Assembly (NCBI GenBank): GCA_038182865.1
Contig: CP116226.1
Span: forward strand, 2,976,001-3,040,000
DNA from: Microbacterium enclense
GTDB lineage: Bacteria > Actinomycetota > Actinomycetes > Actinomycetales > Microbacteriaceae
Length of the DNA: 64,000 nt
Direction: 5' to 3'
In this document: positions 8,538 to 17,397 of the stretch, in pieces
Layout of the letters: the number at the start of each line of letters is the position of its first letter
How positions within the stretch are numbered: the stretch's first letter is position 1
Made by a program: the position numbers and the translations under genes
The notes under the pieces: generated by a model
Databases searched by the model: none
The model's input: the letters and a program-made list of their open reading frames with translations, nothing else
What the model was told of the DNA's origin: nothing

Positions 8538-9362
8538 ATGATCGAATTCTCGACCGTCTCGAAGGTCTTCCCCGACGGCACCCGTGCCGTGGACGAGTTC
8601 AGCCTCGTCATCCCGTCCCGTCAGACGACCGTGTTCGTCGGGTCGTCGGGCTGTGGCAAGACGACCCTGCTGCGGATGATCAACCGGATGGTCGAGCCCT
8701 CATCCGGCACGATCTCGATCGACGGCGACGACATCGGCGGCAAGCCCGCGGTGCAGTTGCGCCGCAGCATCGGCTACGTCATGCAGAACTCCGGTCTGCT
8801 CCCGCACTTCACGGTGGCCGACAACATCGCCACGGTCCCCGTGCTCCAGGGACAGAACCGCAAGACCGCGCGGAAGCGGGCGCTCGAGCTCATGGAGACC
8901 GTGGGCCTCGACACCGCCATGGCCGACCGCTACCCGAGCCAGCTCTCCGGCGGGCAGCAGCAGCGTGTGGGTGTGGCACGAGGGCTCGCGGCCGATCCGA
9001 ACATCCTCCTGATGGACGAGCCCTTCGGCGCCGTCGACCCGATCGTGCGCGACGAACTCCAGCAAGAGCTCATCCGCCTCCAGGACGAGATCGGCAAGAC
9101 GATCGTCTTCGTCACGCACGACATCGATGAGGCGTTCCTCCTGGGCGACCAGGTCGTGATCCTCGAAAAGGGCGCGCACATCGCGCAGGTCGGCTCGCCG
9201 AGCGAGATCGTCGAGAACCCGGCATCCGACTTCGTGGCGAGCTTCATCGGCGCCGTGAAGGGCAAGCGCGCTCTGCACCTGAAGCAGACTCCGACCGGCA
9301 CGGTCGTGGTCGACGCCGAGGGTCGCACGCAGGGTGCTCTCGTGGAGGATTCCCGGTCGTGA
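8538..9362 (+). CDS. OpuC-like osmoprotectant ABC transporter, ATP-binding subunit
   Basis: A 274-aa ATPase that energises uptake of quaternary-amine osmoprotectants such as glycine betaine, carnitine or choline. Walker A is GSSGCGKTT (residues 35-43), the signature is LSGGQQQRVGVARGL, Walker B is NILLMDEPFGAVDP, and the H-loop is FVTHDIDEAFLLGD. The Q-loop context (YVMQNSGLLPHFTV) is typical of the OpuCA/ProV group. There is no C-terminal CBS-domain pair; the tail after residue 240 is short, so sensing of ionic strength through CBS domains is not expected. It overlaps the next permease gene by 4 bp (GTGA). Confidence 0.94.
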   Translation: MIEFSTVSKVFPDGTRAVDEFSLVIPSRQTTVFVGSSGCGKTTLLRMINRMVEPSSGTISIDGDDIGGKPAVQLRRSIGYVMQNSGLLPHFTVADNIATVPVLQGQNRKTARKRALELMETVGLDTAMADRYPSQLSGGQQQRVGVARGLAADPNILLMDEPFGAVDPIVRDELQQELIRLQDEIGKTIVFVTHDIDEAFLLGDQVVILEKGAHIAQVGSPSEIVENPASDFVASFIGAVKGKRALHLKQTPTGTVVVDAEGRTQGALVEDSRS

Positions 9363-10039
9363 ACTGGGTAGGCAACAACCTCGAATTGATCGGGGAACTG
9401 ACGCTGTTGCACCTGCGTCAGAGCCTCATCGCCCTCGTGGTCGGGTTCGTCGTGAGCATCCCGCTCGGGTGGGTCGCGTGGCGCTATCGGCTGGTGCGCA
9501 GCAGCGTCATCACCGTGACCGGGCTGCTCTATACGATCCCGTCGCTCGCGCTCCTGATCCTGCTTCCCGTCGTCACGGGCTGGTACACGATCGTGAGCGA
9601 GACGAACCTCATCGTCGCCCTGGCGATCTACGCGGTCGCGATCCTCGTGCGAGCGGTCGCGGACGGGCTTGATTCGGTGGATGCCGGGGTTCGACAGGCA
9701 TCCACCGCGATCGGATACGGCTCGTTCCGGCGTTTCTGGGCGGTGGAGTTCCCGCTCGCGGGCCCCGTGGTCCTCGCCGGGCTTCGCGTCACCTCGGCCA
9801 GCACGATCGCCCTCGCCACGGTCGGCATCCTGGTCGGCATCCAGAACCTCGGATACCTGTTCACGAACGGCCTGCAGCGGCGCATCATCCCCGAGGTGTT
9901 CGCCGGCGTCATCGCGGTCGTCGTGCTCGCGCTCGTGATCGATCTGCTCCTCGTCGTCGCCGGACGCCTGCTCATGCCGTGGACGCGCGGCACGCGGACG
10001 GTCTCGCGCATCTCCAACCGGACGTTGGTGAAGGCATGA
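9359..10039 (+). CDS. OpuC-like ABC transporter permease 1
   Basis: A 226-aa inner-membrane permease with five to six predicted helices. The EAA cytoplasmic-loop region, VRQASTAIGYGSFRRFWAVEFPLAGP, marks the contact site with the ATPase, and the preceding LLYTIPSLALLILL segment is typical of OpuCB/OpuCD permeases. It starts at a GTG that overlaps the ATPase stop and ends with a 4-bp overlap with the second permease gene. It should pair with that permease to form the translocation pore. Confidence 0.93.
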   Translation: MNWVGNNLELIGELTLLHLRQSLIALVVGFVVSIPLGWVAWRYRLVRSSVITVTGLLYTIPSLALLILLPVVTGWYTIVSETNLIVALAIYAVAILVRAVADGLDSVDAGVRQASTAIGYGSFRRFWAVEFPLAGPVVLAGLRVTSASTIALATVGILVGIQNLGYLFTNGLQRRIIPEVFAGVIAVVVLALVIDLLLVVAGRLLMPWTRGTRTVSRISNRTLVKA

Positions 10040-10794
10040 ACCTCATCGGCGAGGCGATCACCTGGATCTTCTCCGGCGACCAGAGTCCCTACGACTCGAT
10101 TCCCGTGGCCGTCGGTGTGCAGCTGTTGTACACCGTCGTCGCCATCCTGATCGCTGGGGCGATCGCCATTCCTGCCGGCTGGTTCATCGGGCACTCCGGC
10201 AAGGCTCGGGAGACCGCGGTCGCGATCTCGGGGGCTGCGCGCGCGATCCCGTCGTTCGGTCTGCTCATCCTGCTGACCCTTCTTCTGGGAGTCCTGCACA
10301 AGCCGGAGGCGGCGGTCATCTCCTTCGTCATCCTCGCGATCCCCTCCCTCCTCGCCGGTGCCTACACCGGTCTGGAGGCGATCGACCGCCGCGTCATCGA
10401 CGCCGGGCGGTCGATGGGCATGACCGAGATGCAGATCTTCTGGCGCATCGAGGTCCCGCTCGGACTGCCGTTGCTCGTCGGCGGCATCCGCGCGGCGACC
10501 CTGCAGGTGCTCGCGACCGTGACGATCGCCGCCTACATCGGCCTCGGCGGCCTCGGGCAGTACATCATCGCCGCGATCCCGCTCCGCCGGTTCGACATGC
10601 TGATCGGCGGCGCGATCCTCGTCGCCGTTCTCGCGCTCGTCATCGACGGGCTCTTCGCCCTCCTCCAGCACCTGGTCGTGCCCCGCGGCATCCGTGTCGC
10701 CGGCGCCGCCCAGCCCCAACGGCGCTCGGCACGCCAGCGTCGCGCCGATGCCCTCGTCGTCGGAGCGCCCACCGCGCCACCGGCGACTTCCTGA
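10036..10794 (+). CDS. OpuC-like ABC transporter permease 2
   Basis: The second permease, 252 aa, with about six helices. The segment ARAIPSFGLLILLTLLLG and the EAA loop (IDAGRSMGMTEMQIFWRIEVPLGLP) match the same family as permease 1. The C-terminal ~30 residues are Arg/Ala-rich and probably cytoplasmic. The ATG overlaps the preceding stop by 4 bp. The binding-protein gene follows after 38 nt. Confidence 0.93.
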   Translation: MNLIGEAITWIFSGDQSPYDSIPVAVGVQLLYTVVAILIAGAIAIPAGWFIGHSGKARETAVAISGAARAIPSFGLLILLTLLLGVLHKPEAAVISFVILAIPSLLAGAYTGLEAIDRRVIDAGRSMGMTEMQIFWRIEVPLGLPLLVGGIRAATLQVLATVTIAAYIGLGGLGQYIIAAIPLRRFDMLIGGAILVAVLALVIDGLFALLQHLVVPRGIRVAGAAQPQRRSARQRRADALVVGAPTAPPATS

Positions 10795-10832
10795 CCCATC
10801 CGAATCCCGCATCACCAGAAAAGAGAGCACCC

Positions 10833-11750
10833 ATGTTCACAGCACGAACCCGGAAGGGCCTCGGCCTCTTCGCCGGCCTCGCGGTCGCCTCGCTCGCCCT
10901 CGCCGGTTGCGGCGGCGGATCGAGCGATCCGCTCAGCAACGGCGGCGGCGACGCCTCCGCTTCCTCCGACACGATCGTCGTCGGCTCGCAGGCGTACTAC
11001 TCGAACGAGATCATCGCCGAGATCTACGCCCAGGCGCTCGAGAACGCCGGCAAGACCGTCACGCGTCAGTTCCAGATCGGCCAGCGCGATGCGTACATCC
11101 CGCTGCTCGAGGACGGCACCGTCTCGGTGTTCCCGGAGTACACCGGCAACCTGCTCCAGTTCTTCGAGAAGTACACCACCGCGCGCACCTCGGACGACGT
11201 CTACAAGGCGCTCCCGGCCGCGCTTCCCGAGGGCCTCGAGGTGCTCGACCAGTCCTCGGCGACCGACCAGGACTCGTACACCGTCACCAAGGCGTTCGCC
11301 GACGCGAACGGTCTGACCTCGATCGCCGACCTGGCCAAGGTGACGTCGGGTCTGACCCTCGGTGGCAACGCCGAGCTCGCCGAGCGTCCCTACGGCCCCA
11401 CCGGGCTGCAGTCGACCTACGGCGTGAACGTGCAGTTCTCGGCCACCGGTGAGACCACCGTGGACGACCTCGTCGCCGGCACCATCCAGGTCGCGAACGT
11501 CTACACCGCCGACCCGCGCATCCAGACCGACAACCTCGTCACCCTGACCGACCCCAAGGGTCTGTTCCTGGCGTCGAACGTCGTGCCGGTCGTCAACTCG
11601 AGCATCGCCTCCGAGGTGTCCGACGTGCTGAACGAGGTCAGCGCGAAGCTCACCCCCGAGGGTCTCGTCGAGCTCAACGTGAAGTCGACGGTCGACCAGG
11701 AGTCCTCCGCCGACATCGCGAAGGAATGGCTCTCGGCCAACGGCCTCTGA
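10833..11750 (+). CDS. OpuC-like osmoprotectant-binding lipoprotein
   Basis: A 305-aa substrate-binding protein of the OpuAC/ProX superfamily. It has a lipoprotein signal: positively charged start, hydrophobic stretch and the lipobox LALAGC, with lipidated Cys at residue 26. After a Ser/Gly/Ala linker the mature part begins TIVVGSQAYYSNEIIAEIYA, followed by the VFPEYTGNLLQFF segment typical of this group, in which aromatic residues usually cage the quaternary amine. It would deliver substrate to the two permeases encoded upstream. AAGAGAG lies upstream of the ATG. A strong hairpin follows the stop. Confidence 0.94.
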   Translation: MFTARTRKGLGLFAGLAVASLALAGCGGGSSDPLSNGGGDASASSDTIVVGSQAYYSNEIIAEIYAQALENAGKTVTRQFQIGQRDAYIPLLEDGTVSVFPEYTGNLLQFFEKYTTARTSDDVYKALPAALPEGLEVLDQSSATDQDSYTVTKAFADANGLTSIADLAKVTSGLTLGGNAELAERPYGPTGLQSTYGVNVQFSATGETTVDDLVAGTIQVANVYTADPRIQTDNLVTLTDPKGLFLASNVVPVVNSSIASEVSDVLNEVSAKLTPEGLVELNVKSTVDQESSADIAKEWLSANGL

Positions 11751-11763
11751 GTCTCTTCCTCCC

Positions 11764-11799
11764 CGACGGGGTCGTCCGGTTCGCCGGGCGGCCCCGTCG
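11764..11799 (+). terminator. Terminator hairpin of the osmoprotectant operon
   Basis: CGACGGGG and CCCCGTCG pair, with an inner TCCGG-TTCG-CCGGG stem. No T-run is present. It separates the transporter operon from the ABC-F gene. Confidence 0.6.
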
Positions 11800-11866
11800 T
11801 CGTCTCCGGATGCCGTGACCCGAACCGCGCAGCCGGAGCCCGGGCACCGCGTAGCCTGGGATGGAT

Positions 11867-13660
11867 ATGGCACATCTGCTCGGGGGCGAAGCCCTGCACC
11901 TGGAATACCCGACCAAGGTCGTCTTCGACTCCGTCTCCCTCGGTGTCAACGAGGGTGATCGGATCGGCATCGTCGGCCGCAACGGCGACGGCAAGTCGAG
12001 CCTGCTCGGCATGCTCGCCGGCATCCGCGAGCCCGACGGCGGGCGTGTCACGGTGCGCGGCGGGGTGACGGTCGGCGTGCTCGACCAGCAGGACACCCTC
12101 GATGACGACGACACGATCGGTCACGCGGTCGTCGGCGATCGCGCCGAGCACGAGTGGGCGGGTGACGCCCGTACGCGCGACGTCATCGCGGGGCTCCTCG
12201 GCGACCTGCCCTGGGACGCACGCCTCGGCGACCTGTCCGGCGGCCAGCGCCGCCGCGTCGCTCTCGCGAAGCTGCTCTCCGGCGACTGGGACGTGCTGTT
12301 CCTCGACGAGCCCACCAACCATCTCGACGTCGAGGCCATCACGTGGCTCGCCGGACACCTCAAGAAGCGCTGGGCGCCGAGCGCGGGCGGTCTGCTCGTG
12401 GTGACGCACGACCGGTGGTTCCTCGATGAGATCTGCACCGCGACCTGGGAGGTGCACGACCGGATCGTCGAGCCGTTCGAGGGCGGATACGCCGCGTACA
12501 TCCTGCAGCGTGTCGAACGTGACCGGCAGGCGGCATCCATCGAACAGCGTCGGCAGAACCTCGCGCGCAAGGAGCTCGCGTGGCTGCGCCGCGGGGCGCC
12601 GGCGCGCACGTCGAAACCGAAGTTCCGCATCGACGCGGCCAACGAGCTCATCGCCGACGTCCCCGAGATCCGCGACGAGGTGGCGCTCCAGTCGCTCGCG
12701 GTCGCGCGCCTCGGCAAGGACGTCGTCGACCTGCTCGACGCGGGGGTGGCCTACGGCGACAAGACGGTCCTGAAGGACGTCGAGTGGCGCATTGCGCCGG
12801 GCGAGCGCACCGGCATCCTGGGCGTGAACGGCGCCGGCAAGTCGACGCTGCTGAACCTCGTGACCGGCTCGCTCGAGCCCACCAGTGGGCGGGTGAAGCG
12901 CGGCAAGACCGTCAAGGTCGCCACGCTGACCCAGCGGTTGGACGAACTCGACCAGCACCTGAACGACCCGGTGCGCGTGGTCATCTCGAACCTCCGCACC
13001 ACCTACGCGTTCGGGACGGGGTCGAAGGCGCAGGAGCTGACCCCCGGGCAGCTGCTGGAGCGTCTCGGATTCTCGAGCGCCCAGCTCTCCACCCCGGTCA
13101 AGGACCTCTCCGGTGGGCAGAAGCGGCGCCTGCAGCTGCTGCTCGTCATCCTCGACCAGCCGAACGTGCTGATTCTCGATGAGCCGACCAACGACCTCGA
13201 CACCGACATGCTCGCCGCGATGGAAGACCTGCTCGACTCGTGGTCGGGCACCCTCATCGTCGTCTCGCACGACCGGTACTTCCTCGAGCGCGTCACCGAC
13301 CAGCAGTACGCGATCCTCGACACGAAGCTCCGCCACCTCCCCGGAGGAGTCGACGAGTACCTGCGACTGCGGGCGCTCCAGGATGCCACGCCCGCCCGCC
13401 CCGCGGCATCCGGTTCCAGCTCCGCGGCTCCCGGCCTCCAGGGGGCTGAGCTGCGCGCCGCGCAGAAAGAGGCGTCGGCGACCGAGCGGCGCATCGAGAA
13501 GCTCGAGCAGCAGATCGACAAAGCGAAGGCCGCTCTCGCCGACCACGACCAGGCGGACTACGAGGGACTGGGCAAGGAGATGCAGCGGATCTCCGCCCTC
13601 GAGAGCGAGCGCGACGAGCTCGAGACGACGTGGTTCGAGCTCACCGAGGCGATCGGCTGA
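11867..13660 (+). CDS. ABC-F family ATPase (ribosome-associated type)
   Basis: A soluble 597-aa protein with two ABC ATPase domains and no membrane segment. Domain 1 has GRNGDGKSS, LSGGQRRRVALAKLL and VLFLDEPTNHLD; domain 2 has GVNGAGKST, LSGGQKRRLQLLLVIL and VLILDEPTNDLD. Between them is the linker typical of ABC-F factors, and a C-terminal coiled coil (about residues 515-597, rich in Glu/Lys/Arg heptads) follows, as in Uup. These proteins act on the ribosomal E site or on DNA/ribosome assembly; I cannot tell which. It is usually next to ispE in actinobacteria. Two ATGs are possible, 11861 and 11867. The second is preferred because the family begins MAHLL and the TAGCCT box at 11852 is too close to the first. 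Confidence 0.92.
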   Translation: MAHLLGGEALHLEYPTKVVFDSVSLGVNEGDRIGIVGRNGDGKSSLLGMLAGIREPDGGRVTVRGGVTVGVLDQQDTLDDDDTIGHAVVGDRAEHEWAGDARTRDVIAGLLGDLPWDARLGDLSGGQRRRVALAKLLSGDWDVLFLDEPTNHLDVEAITWLAGHLKKRWAPSAGGLLVVTHDRWFLDEICTATWEVHDRIVEPFEGGYAAYILQRVERDRQAASIEQRRQNLARKELAWLRRGAPARTSKPKFRIDAANELIADVPEIRDEVALQSLAVARLGKDVVDLLDAGVAYGDKTVLKDVEWRIAPGERTGILGVNGAGKSTLLNLVTGSLEPTSGRVKRGKTVKVATLTQRLDELDQHLNDPVRVVISNLRTTYAFGTGSKAQELTPGQLLERLGFSSAQLSTPVKDLSGGQKRRLQLLLVILDQPNVLILDEPTNDLDTDMLAAMEDLLDSWSGTLIVVSHDRYFLERVTDQQYAILDTKLRHLPGGVDEYLRLRALQDATPARPAASGSSSAAPGLQGAELRAAQKEASATERRIEKLEQQIDKAKAALADHDQADYEGLGKEMQRISALESERDELETTWFELTEAIG

Positions 13661-13692
13661 GCCCGCGGCACCGCCGCGCTCGTCGTCCGGTC

Positions 13693-14205
13693 TCAGTGCA
13701 CCGCGTACTCGAGGATGACGATGAACAGGCCGAGGCACGCTGTCGCGAATCCCCCGAGCACGCGTACGAGCAGATTCGCCTTGCGCCTCGCGTACGCGAA
13801 GTAGCCGAGGATTCCGAGGACCAGGAAGGTCGACCACCCGCTCAGTTCCGCCGCATCGTCGACCGACATGCCGGTCGCGTCGGCGATCACCAGTGTGAGC
13901 ACCGACGGCACCGAGGCGTACAGCATGCCGGCACCGTGACGGATCCCTTCGCGGGTGGCGTGCCGCAGCCCGTGCTCCGCGTGCTCGGTGAGGGTGTGCG
14001 CGAAGACATGCGCGATGAAGAACACGATGAGTGAGAGCGACGCGCTCAGCAGCACGTCTGACACCGACTCCGCGTGGTCGTCGGCGATCGTCACGAACGC
14101 CGCGAACACGATGAGGCCGTAGATCGCGGCGGGGGAACGGAAGCGCACGTCGAACCACGCGCGGACACGCTGCCACCCCGACGGGGATTCCACCGTCGCG
14201 CTCAC
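13693..14205 (-). CDS. Membrane protein of unknown function
   Basis: A 170-aa protein with about four to five predicted membrane helices (segments beginning near residues 28, 55, 95, 120 and 145) and conserved-looking polar patches HVFAHTLTEHAEHGLRHATR between helices 2 and 3. I do not recognise a named family with certainty. It starts at a GTG overlapping the stop of the MarR gene by 4 bp, so the two form one operon and it may be the regulator's main partner, for example an exporter or stress protein. It converges with the ABC-F gene with a 32-bp gap. Confidence 0.75.
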   Translation of the reverse strand: MSATVESPSGWQRVRAWFDVRFRSPAAIYGLIVFAAFVTIADDHAESVSDVLLSASLSLIVFFIAHVFAHTLTEHAEHGLRHATREGIRHGAGMLYASVPSVLTLVIADATGMSVDDAAELSGWSTFLVLGILGYFAYARRKANLLVRVLGGFATACLGLFIVILEYAVH

Positions 14206-14705
14206 GCGTCGAATCCCATGCTGAGCTTGCGCAGCAACGTCGCGAGCCGGTCGCGGTCGCTGCGGGACAAACCGTCCAACAGCAGCGCTTCAGCATCGAC
14301 GAGGCGCGTGATGGCGGCATCCACGCGTACTCGGCCGTCGTCGGTCAGGGTCACGAGGATGCTCCGTCCGTCGCCGGGGTCGGATTCACGTCGCACGAAC
14401 CGGCGGGCGACGAGCCGGTCGATGCGGTTGGTCATCGTGCCGCTGGAGACCAGGGTCTGCTGCAGCAGTTGCTTGGGACTCAGCTGGTACGGCTCGCCCG
14501 CGCGGCGCAGCGCCGAGAGCACGTCCCATTCCCACGACTCGATGTCGCTGCGACGGAACGCCTCCTTCCGGGCGATGTCGAGGTGGCGCGACAGGCGCGC
14601 GACCCGGGAGAGCACCTCGAGCGGCGAGAAGTCGAGATCGGGACGCTGACGCATCCAGGCGTCGACGATGCGGTCCACCTCGTCGCTGTCGCCGTTCGTG
14701 CTCAC
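14202..14705 (-). CDS. MarR family transcriptional regulator
   Basis: A 167-aa winged-helix repressor. The MarR core is visible: SWEWDVLSALRRAG at the first helix of the DNA-binding domain, LSPKQLLQQTLVSSGTMTNRIDRLVARRFVRR as helix-turn-helix, and ESDPGDGRSILVTLTDDGR as the wing. Family members bind palindromes as dimers and respond to phenolic or oxidative ligands. The GTG start was chosen because a CATAAT -10 box lies 6 nt upstream and the family N-terminus fits. It is co-transcribed with the downstream membrane protein. Confidence 0.92.
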   Translation of the reverse strand: MSTNGDSDEVDRIVDAWMRQRPDLDFSPLEVLSRVARLSRHLDIARKEAFRRSDIESWEWDVLSALRRAGEPYQLSPKQLLQQTLVSSGTMTNRIDRLVARRFVRRESDPGDGRSILVTLTDDGRVRVDAAITRLVDAEALLLDGLSRSDRDRLATLLRKLSMGFDA

Positions 14706-14711
14706 GGTCTC

Positions 14712-14717
14712 ATTATG
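14712..14717 (-). promoter_or_regulatory. Leaderless -10 box of the marR operon
   Basis: CATAAT on the minus strand ends 6 nt before the GTG start of the MarR gene. Confidence 0.5.
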
Positions 14718-14800
14718 GCGAGGGCTGAGTATCCGGCCGACACGCCGGGCCGACACACGCGACGGGGTCTGGCAGACTTGTCCGGTGCCCGCGGGCACGA

Positions 14801-14872
14801 TCCGCCGTGGTGTAACGGCAGCACGACAGCCTTTGGAGCTGTTAGGTCTAGGTTCGAATCCTGGCGGCGGAG
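14801..14872 (+). tRNA. tRNA-Gln (UUG anticodon)
   Basis: A complete 72-nt cloverleaf. The acceptor stem TCCGCCG pairs with CGGCGGA, the anticodon stem ACAGC/GCTGT encloses the loop CTTTGGA with anticodon TTG, and the T-arm CTAGG-TTCGAAT-CCTGG is canonical. The discriminator is G and CCA is not encoded. The glmU start codon begins after a single extra base, an arrangement discussed in the findings. Confidence 0.95.
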
Positions 14873-14873
14873 C

Positions 14874-16322
14874 ATGACCTCACCGACCGAGCTCGCCGTC
14901 GTCGTCCTCGCTGCGGGTCAGGGCACCCGCATGCGCTCCCGCCTCCCCAAGGTGCTGCACCACGTGGGCGGACGCCCGCTCGTCGGGCACGTGCTCGACA
15001 CCGCGGCATCCCTGGACCCGGCCCGCATCGTCGTCGTCGTTCGCCACGAGCGCGAGCAGGTGGCCGAGACGGTCGCCGAACTCGCACCCGGGGTCGTCGT
15101 CGTCGACCAGGACGAGATCCCCGGCACCGGTCGAGCCGTCGAGGCCGCTCTCGGCGCCCTCGAGGGCTTCGAGGGTGATGTCCTGGTGCTCAGCGCCGAC
15201 GTCCCGCTGCTCGAAACCGGCACGCTCACCGAGCTGCTCGCCACCCACCGCACCGGCGGGACCGCCGTGACACTGCTGAGCGCGCGTGTGGACCAGCCCT
15301 TCGGCTACGGCCGCATCCTGCGCGACGAGGCGGACGGCGTGCGTCGCATCGTGGAGCAGAAGGATGCCACGGCCGAGGAGGCCGCGGTCACCGAGATCAA
15401 CGTGGGGGTCTACGTCTTCCAGGCGGCGCCGCTGCGCACCCAGCTGGCGCTCGTGGGGACCGAGAACGCGCAGGGCGAGAAGTACCTCACCGACGTGGTG
15501 GGTCTGCTCCGCGATGCGCAGCTCGGCGTCGCGGCATCCGTCACCCCCGATGCCGCGGCCGCCCTCGGCGTGAACGACCGTGTCCAGTTGGCGGAGGCCG
15601 GGCGCACCCTCAACGCCCGCACCGTGCGGAGATGGCAGCTCGAGGGCGTCACCGTCGTCGACCCGGCCACCACGTGGATCGACGTCACCGCGACGCTGGC
15701 TCCCGACGTCACGATCCTGCCCAACACGCACGTGCGCGGCGCCACCGTCATCGCGTCGGGTGCCACGATCGGCCCCGACACGAGCCTCGTCGACTGCGAG
15801 GTGGGGGAGGATGCCACCATCACCCGCGCCGACGCGACGCTGGCCGTCGTCGAAGCCGGCGCCACCGTCGGACCGTTCGCCTACCTCCGTGCCAACGCCC
15901 GCGTCGGCGTGAACGGCAAGGTGGGCACGTTCGTCGAGGTGAAGAACTCCTCGATCGGCGAGGGCAGCAAGGTCCCGCACCTGTCATACATCGGCGACAC
16001 CGACATCGGCCGGGGCGTCAACCTCGGCGCGGGCGCCATCACCGCCAACTACGACGACCTCATCAAGCACCGCACCGTGATCGGCGACGAAGTGCACAGC
16101 GGCTCGCACAACGTCTTCGTCGCGCCGGTTACGATTGGAGACGGCGCCAAGACGGGTGCCGGCGCAGTCATCCGCAAGGATGTCCCGCCCGGCGCACTGG
16201 CCCTGAGCGTGGCACCCCAGCGCAACATCGAGGGGTGGGTCGAGAAGAACCGACCGGGTACGGCAGCGGCCGATGTGGCCGCGCGGGCTCGGGCTGAACA
16301 GGAAGCGGCCGATGGCTCGTAA
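14874..16322 (+). CDS. glmU: Bifunctional GlmU, UDP-GlcNAc synthesis
   Basis: GlmU acetylates glucosamine-1-phosphate (C-terminal domain) and then uridylates it (N-terminal domain) to make UDP-N-acetylglucosamine for peptidoglycan. The 482-aa protein has the pyrophosphorylase motif LAAGQGTRMRSRLPK (residues 12-26), the GTGRAVEAALG segment, and a C-terminal left-handed beta-helix of hexapeptide repeats including FVEVKNSSIGEGSKVPHLSYIGD. The C-terminal tail is Ala/Arg-rich. The ATG lies 1 nt after tRNA-Gln and matches the family N-terminus; the only Shine-Dalgarno-like bases (GGCGGAG) are the tRNA acceptor end. Its 3' end overlaps prs by 11 bp. Confidence 0.97.
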   Translation: MTSPTELAVVVLAAGQGTRMRSRLPKVLHHVGGRPLVGHVLDTAASLDPARIVVVVRHEREQVAETVAELAPGVVVVDQDEIPGTGRAVEAALGALEGFEGDVLVLSADVPLLETGTLTELLATHRTGGTAVTLLSARVDQPFGYGRILRDEADGVRRIVEQKDATAEEAAVTEINVGVYVFQAAPLRTQLALVGTENAQGEKYLTDVVGLLRDAQLGVAASVTPDAAAALGVNDRVQLAEAGRTLNARTVRRWQLEGVTVVDPATTWIDVTATLAPDVTILPNTHVRGATVIASGATIGPDTSLVDCEVGEDATITRADATLAVVEAGATVGPFAYLRANARVGVNGKVGTFVEVKNSSIGEGSKVPHLSYIGDTDIGRGVNLGAGAITANYDDLIKHRTVIGDEVHSGSHNVFVAPVTIGDGAKTGAGAVIRKDVPPGALALSVAPQRNIEGWVEKNRPGTAAADVAARARAEQEAADGS

Positions 16323-17346
16323 GAAGAATCGTGTAGACCTCGACCGCGACAACGGCATCGCCCCCGGGCTCGTCGCCAAGACCAAGAAGCGCCTCGTCGT
16401 CGCGTCCGGCCGCTCGCACCCCGAGCTGGCCGCCCAGGTCGCCGAGCACCTCGGCACCGAGCTCGCGCCGACCGAGCACCGCACCTTCGCCTCGGGCGAG
16501 ATCTACACGCGTTTCGAGGTCTCCATCCGCGGGTGCGACGTCTTCGTCGTGCAGTCGTTCGGCCCGCCGGTCAACGAGTGGCTCATGGAGCTGCTCATCA
16601 TGCTCGATGCCCTCAAGCGCGCCTCGGCCAAGCGCATCACCGTCGTCGCGCCGTACTACCCGTACTCGCGCCAGGACAAGAAGGGCCGCGGTCGCGAGCC
16701 CATCAGCGCCCGCCTCGTCGCCGACCTGTTGAAGACGGCCGGCGCCGACCGCATCATGAGCGTCGACCTGCACGCCGCCCAGATCCAGGGCTTCTTCGAC
16801 GGTCCCGTCGACCACCTCTTCGCCAAGCCCGTGCTGCTCGAGCACTTCGAGCAGGGCCTCAACGGCGAGGACCGCGAGACCCTCACGGTCGTCTCGCCCG
16901 ACATGGGCCGCGTGCGCGTGGCCGACACCTGGTCGGACAGCCTCGGCGCACCCCTGGCCATCATCCACAAGCGTCGCGATCCGAAGGTCGCCAACCAGGT
17001 GTCCGTGCACGAGATCGTCGGTGACGTGAAGGGCCGCACGTGTCTGCTCGTCGATGACATGATCGACACCGGCGGAACGATCCAGAAGGCCGCGCAGGCC
17101 CTCAAGGCGAGCGGCGCCCGCAAGGTCATCGTCGCGGCGACGCACGCGATCTTCAGCGACCCGGCGAGCGAGCGGCTCCAGGACCCCGCGATCGACGAGG
17201 TCGTCGTGACCGACACCGTGCCGCTTCCGCCCGAGCGCCGCTTCCCGGGCCTCACGGTCCTGCCGATCGCGCCGCTGCTCGCGCGCGCGGTCCACGAGGT
17301 CTTCGAAGACGGCTCGGTCACGAGCATGTTCGGCGGCGACGCGTAA
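16312..17346 (+). CDS. prs: Ribose-phosphate pyrophosphokinase
   Basis: Prs transfers pyrophosphate from ATP to ribose-5-phosphate to make PRPP for nucleotide, histidine and tryptophan synthesis. The 344-aa protein has the ATP-binding FASGEIYTRFEVSIRG region, the flexible loop APYYPYSRQDKKGRGREP, the DLHAAQIQGFF segment, and the PRPP-binding loop LLVDDMIDTGGT. The first ~25 residues are a charged extension compared with many Prs proteins. The ATG is preceded by AGGAAG and lies inside the end of glmU, so the pair is translationally coupled. This order, glmU-prs, is conserved across actinobacteria. Confidence 0.96.
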   Translation: MARKKNRVDLDRDNGIAPGLVAKTKKRLVVASGRSHPELAAQVAEHLGTELAPTEHRTFASGEIYTRFEVSIRGCDVFVVQSFGPPVNEWLMELLIMLDALKRASAKRITVVAPYYPYSRQDKKGRGREPISARLVADLLKTAGADRIMSVDLHAAQIQGFFDGPVDHLFAKPVLLEHFEQGLNGEDRETLTVVSPDMGRVRVADTWSDSLGAPLAIIHKRRDPKVANQVSVHEIVGDVKGRTCLLVDDMIDTGGTIQKAAQALKASGARKVIVAATHAIFSDPASERLQDPAIDEVVVTDTVPLPPERRFPGLTVLPIAPLLARAVHEVFEDGSVTSMFGGDA

Positions 17347-17360
17347 CCCGGCGCCCGCTT

Positions 17361-17397
17361 CTCAGCCGTCGCCCTCAAGCGGCGGCTGAGCTCGTTT
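17361..17397 (+). terminator. Rho-independent terminator of glmU-prs
   Basis: CTCAGCCG pairs with CGGCTGAG, extended by an inner CGC/GCG stem, and the hairpin is followed by CTCGTTT. Confidence 0.75.
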
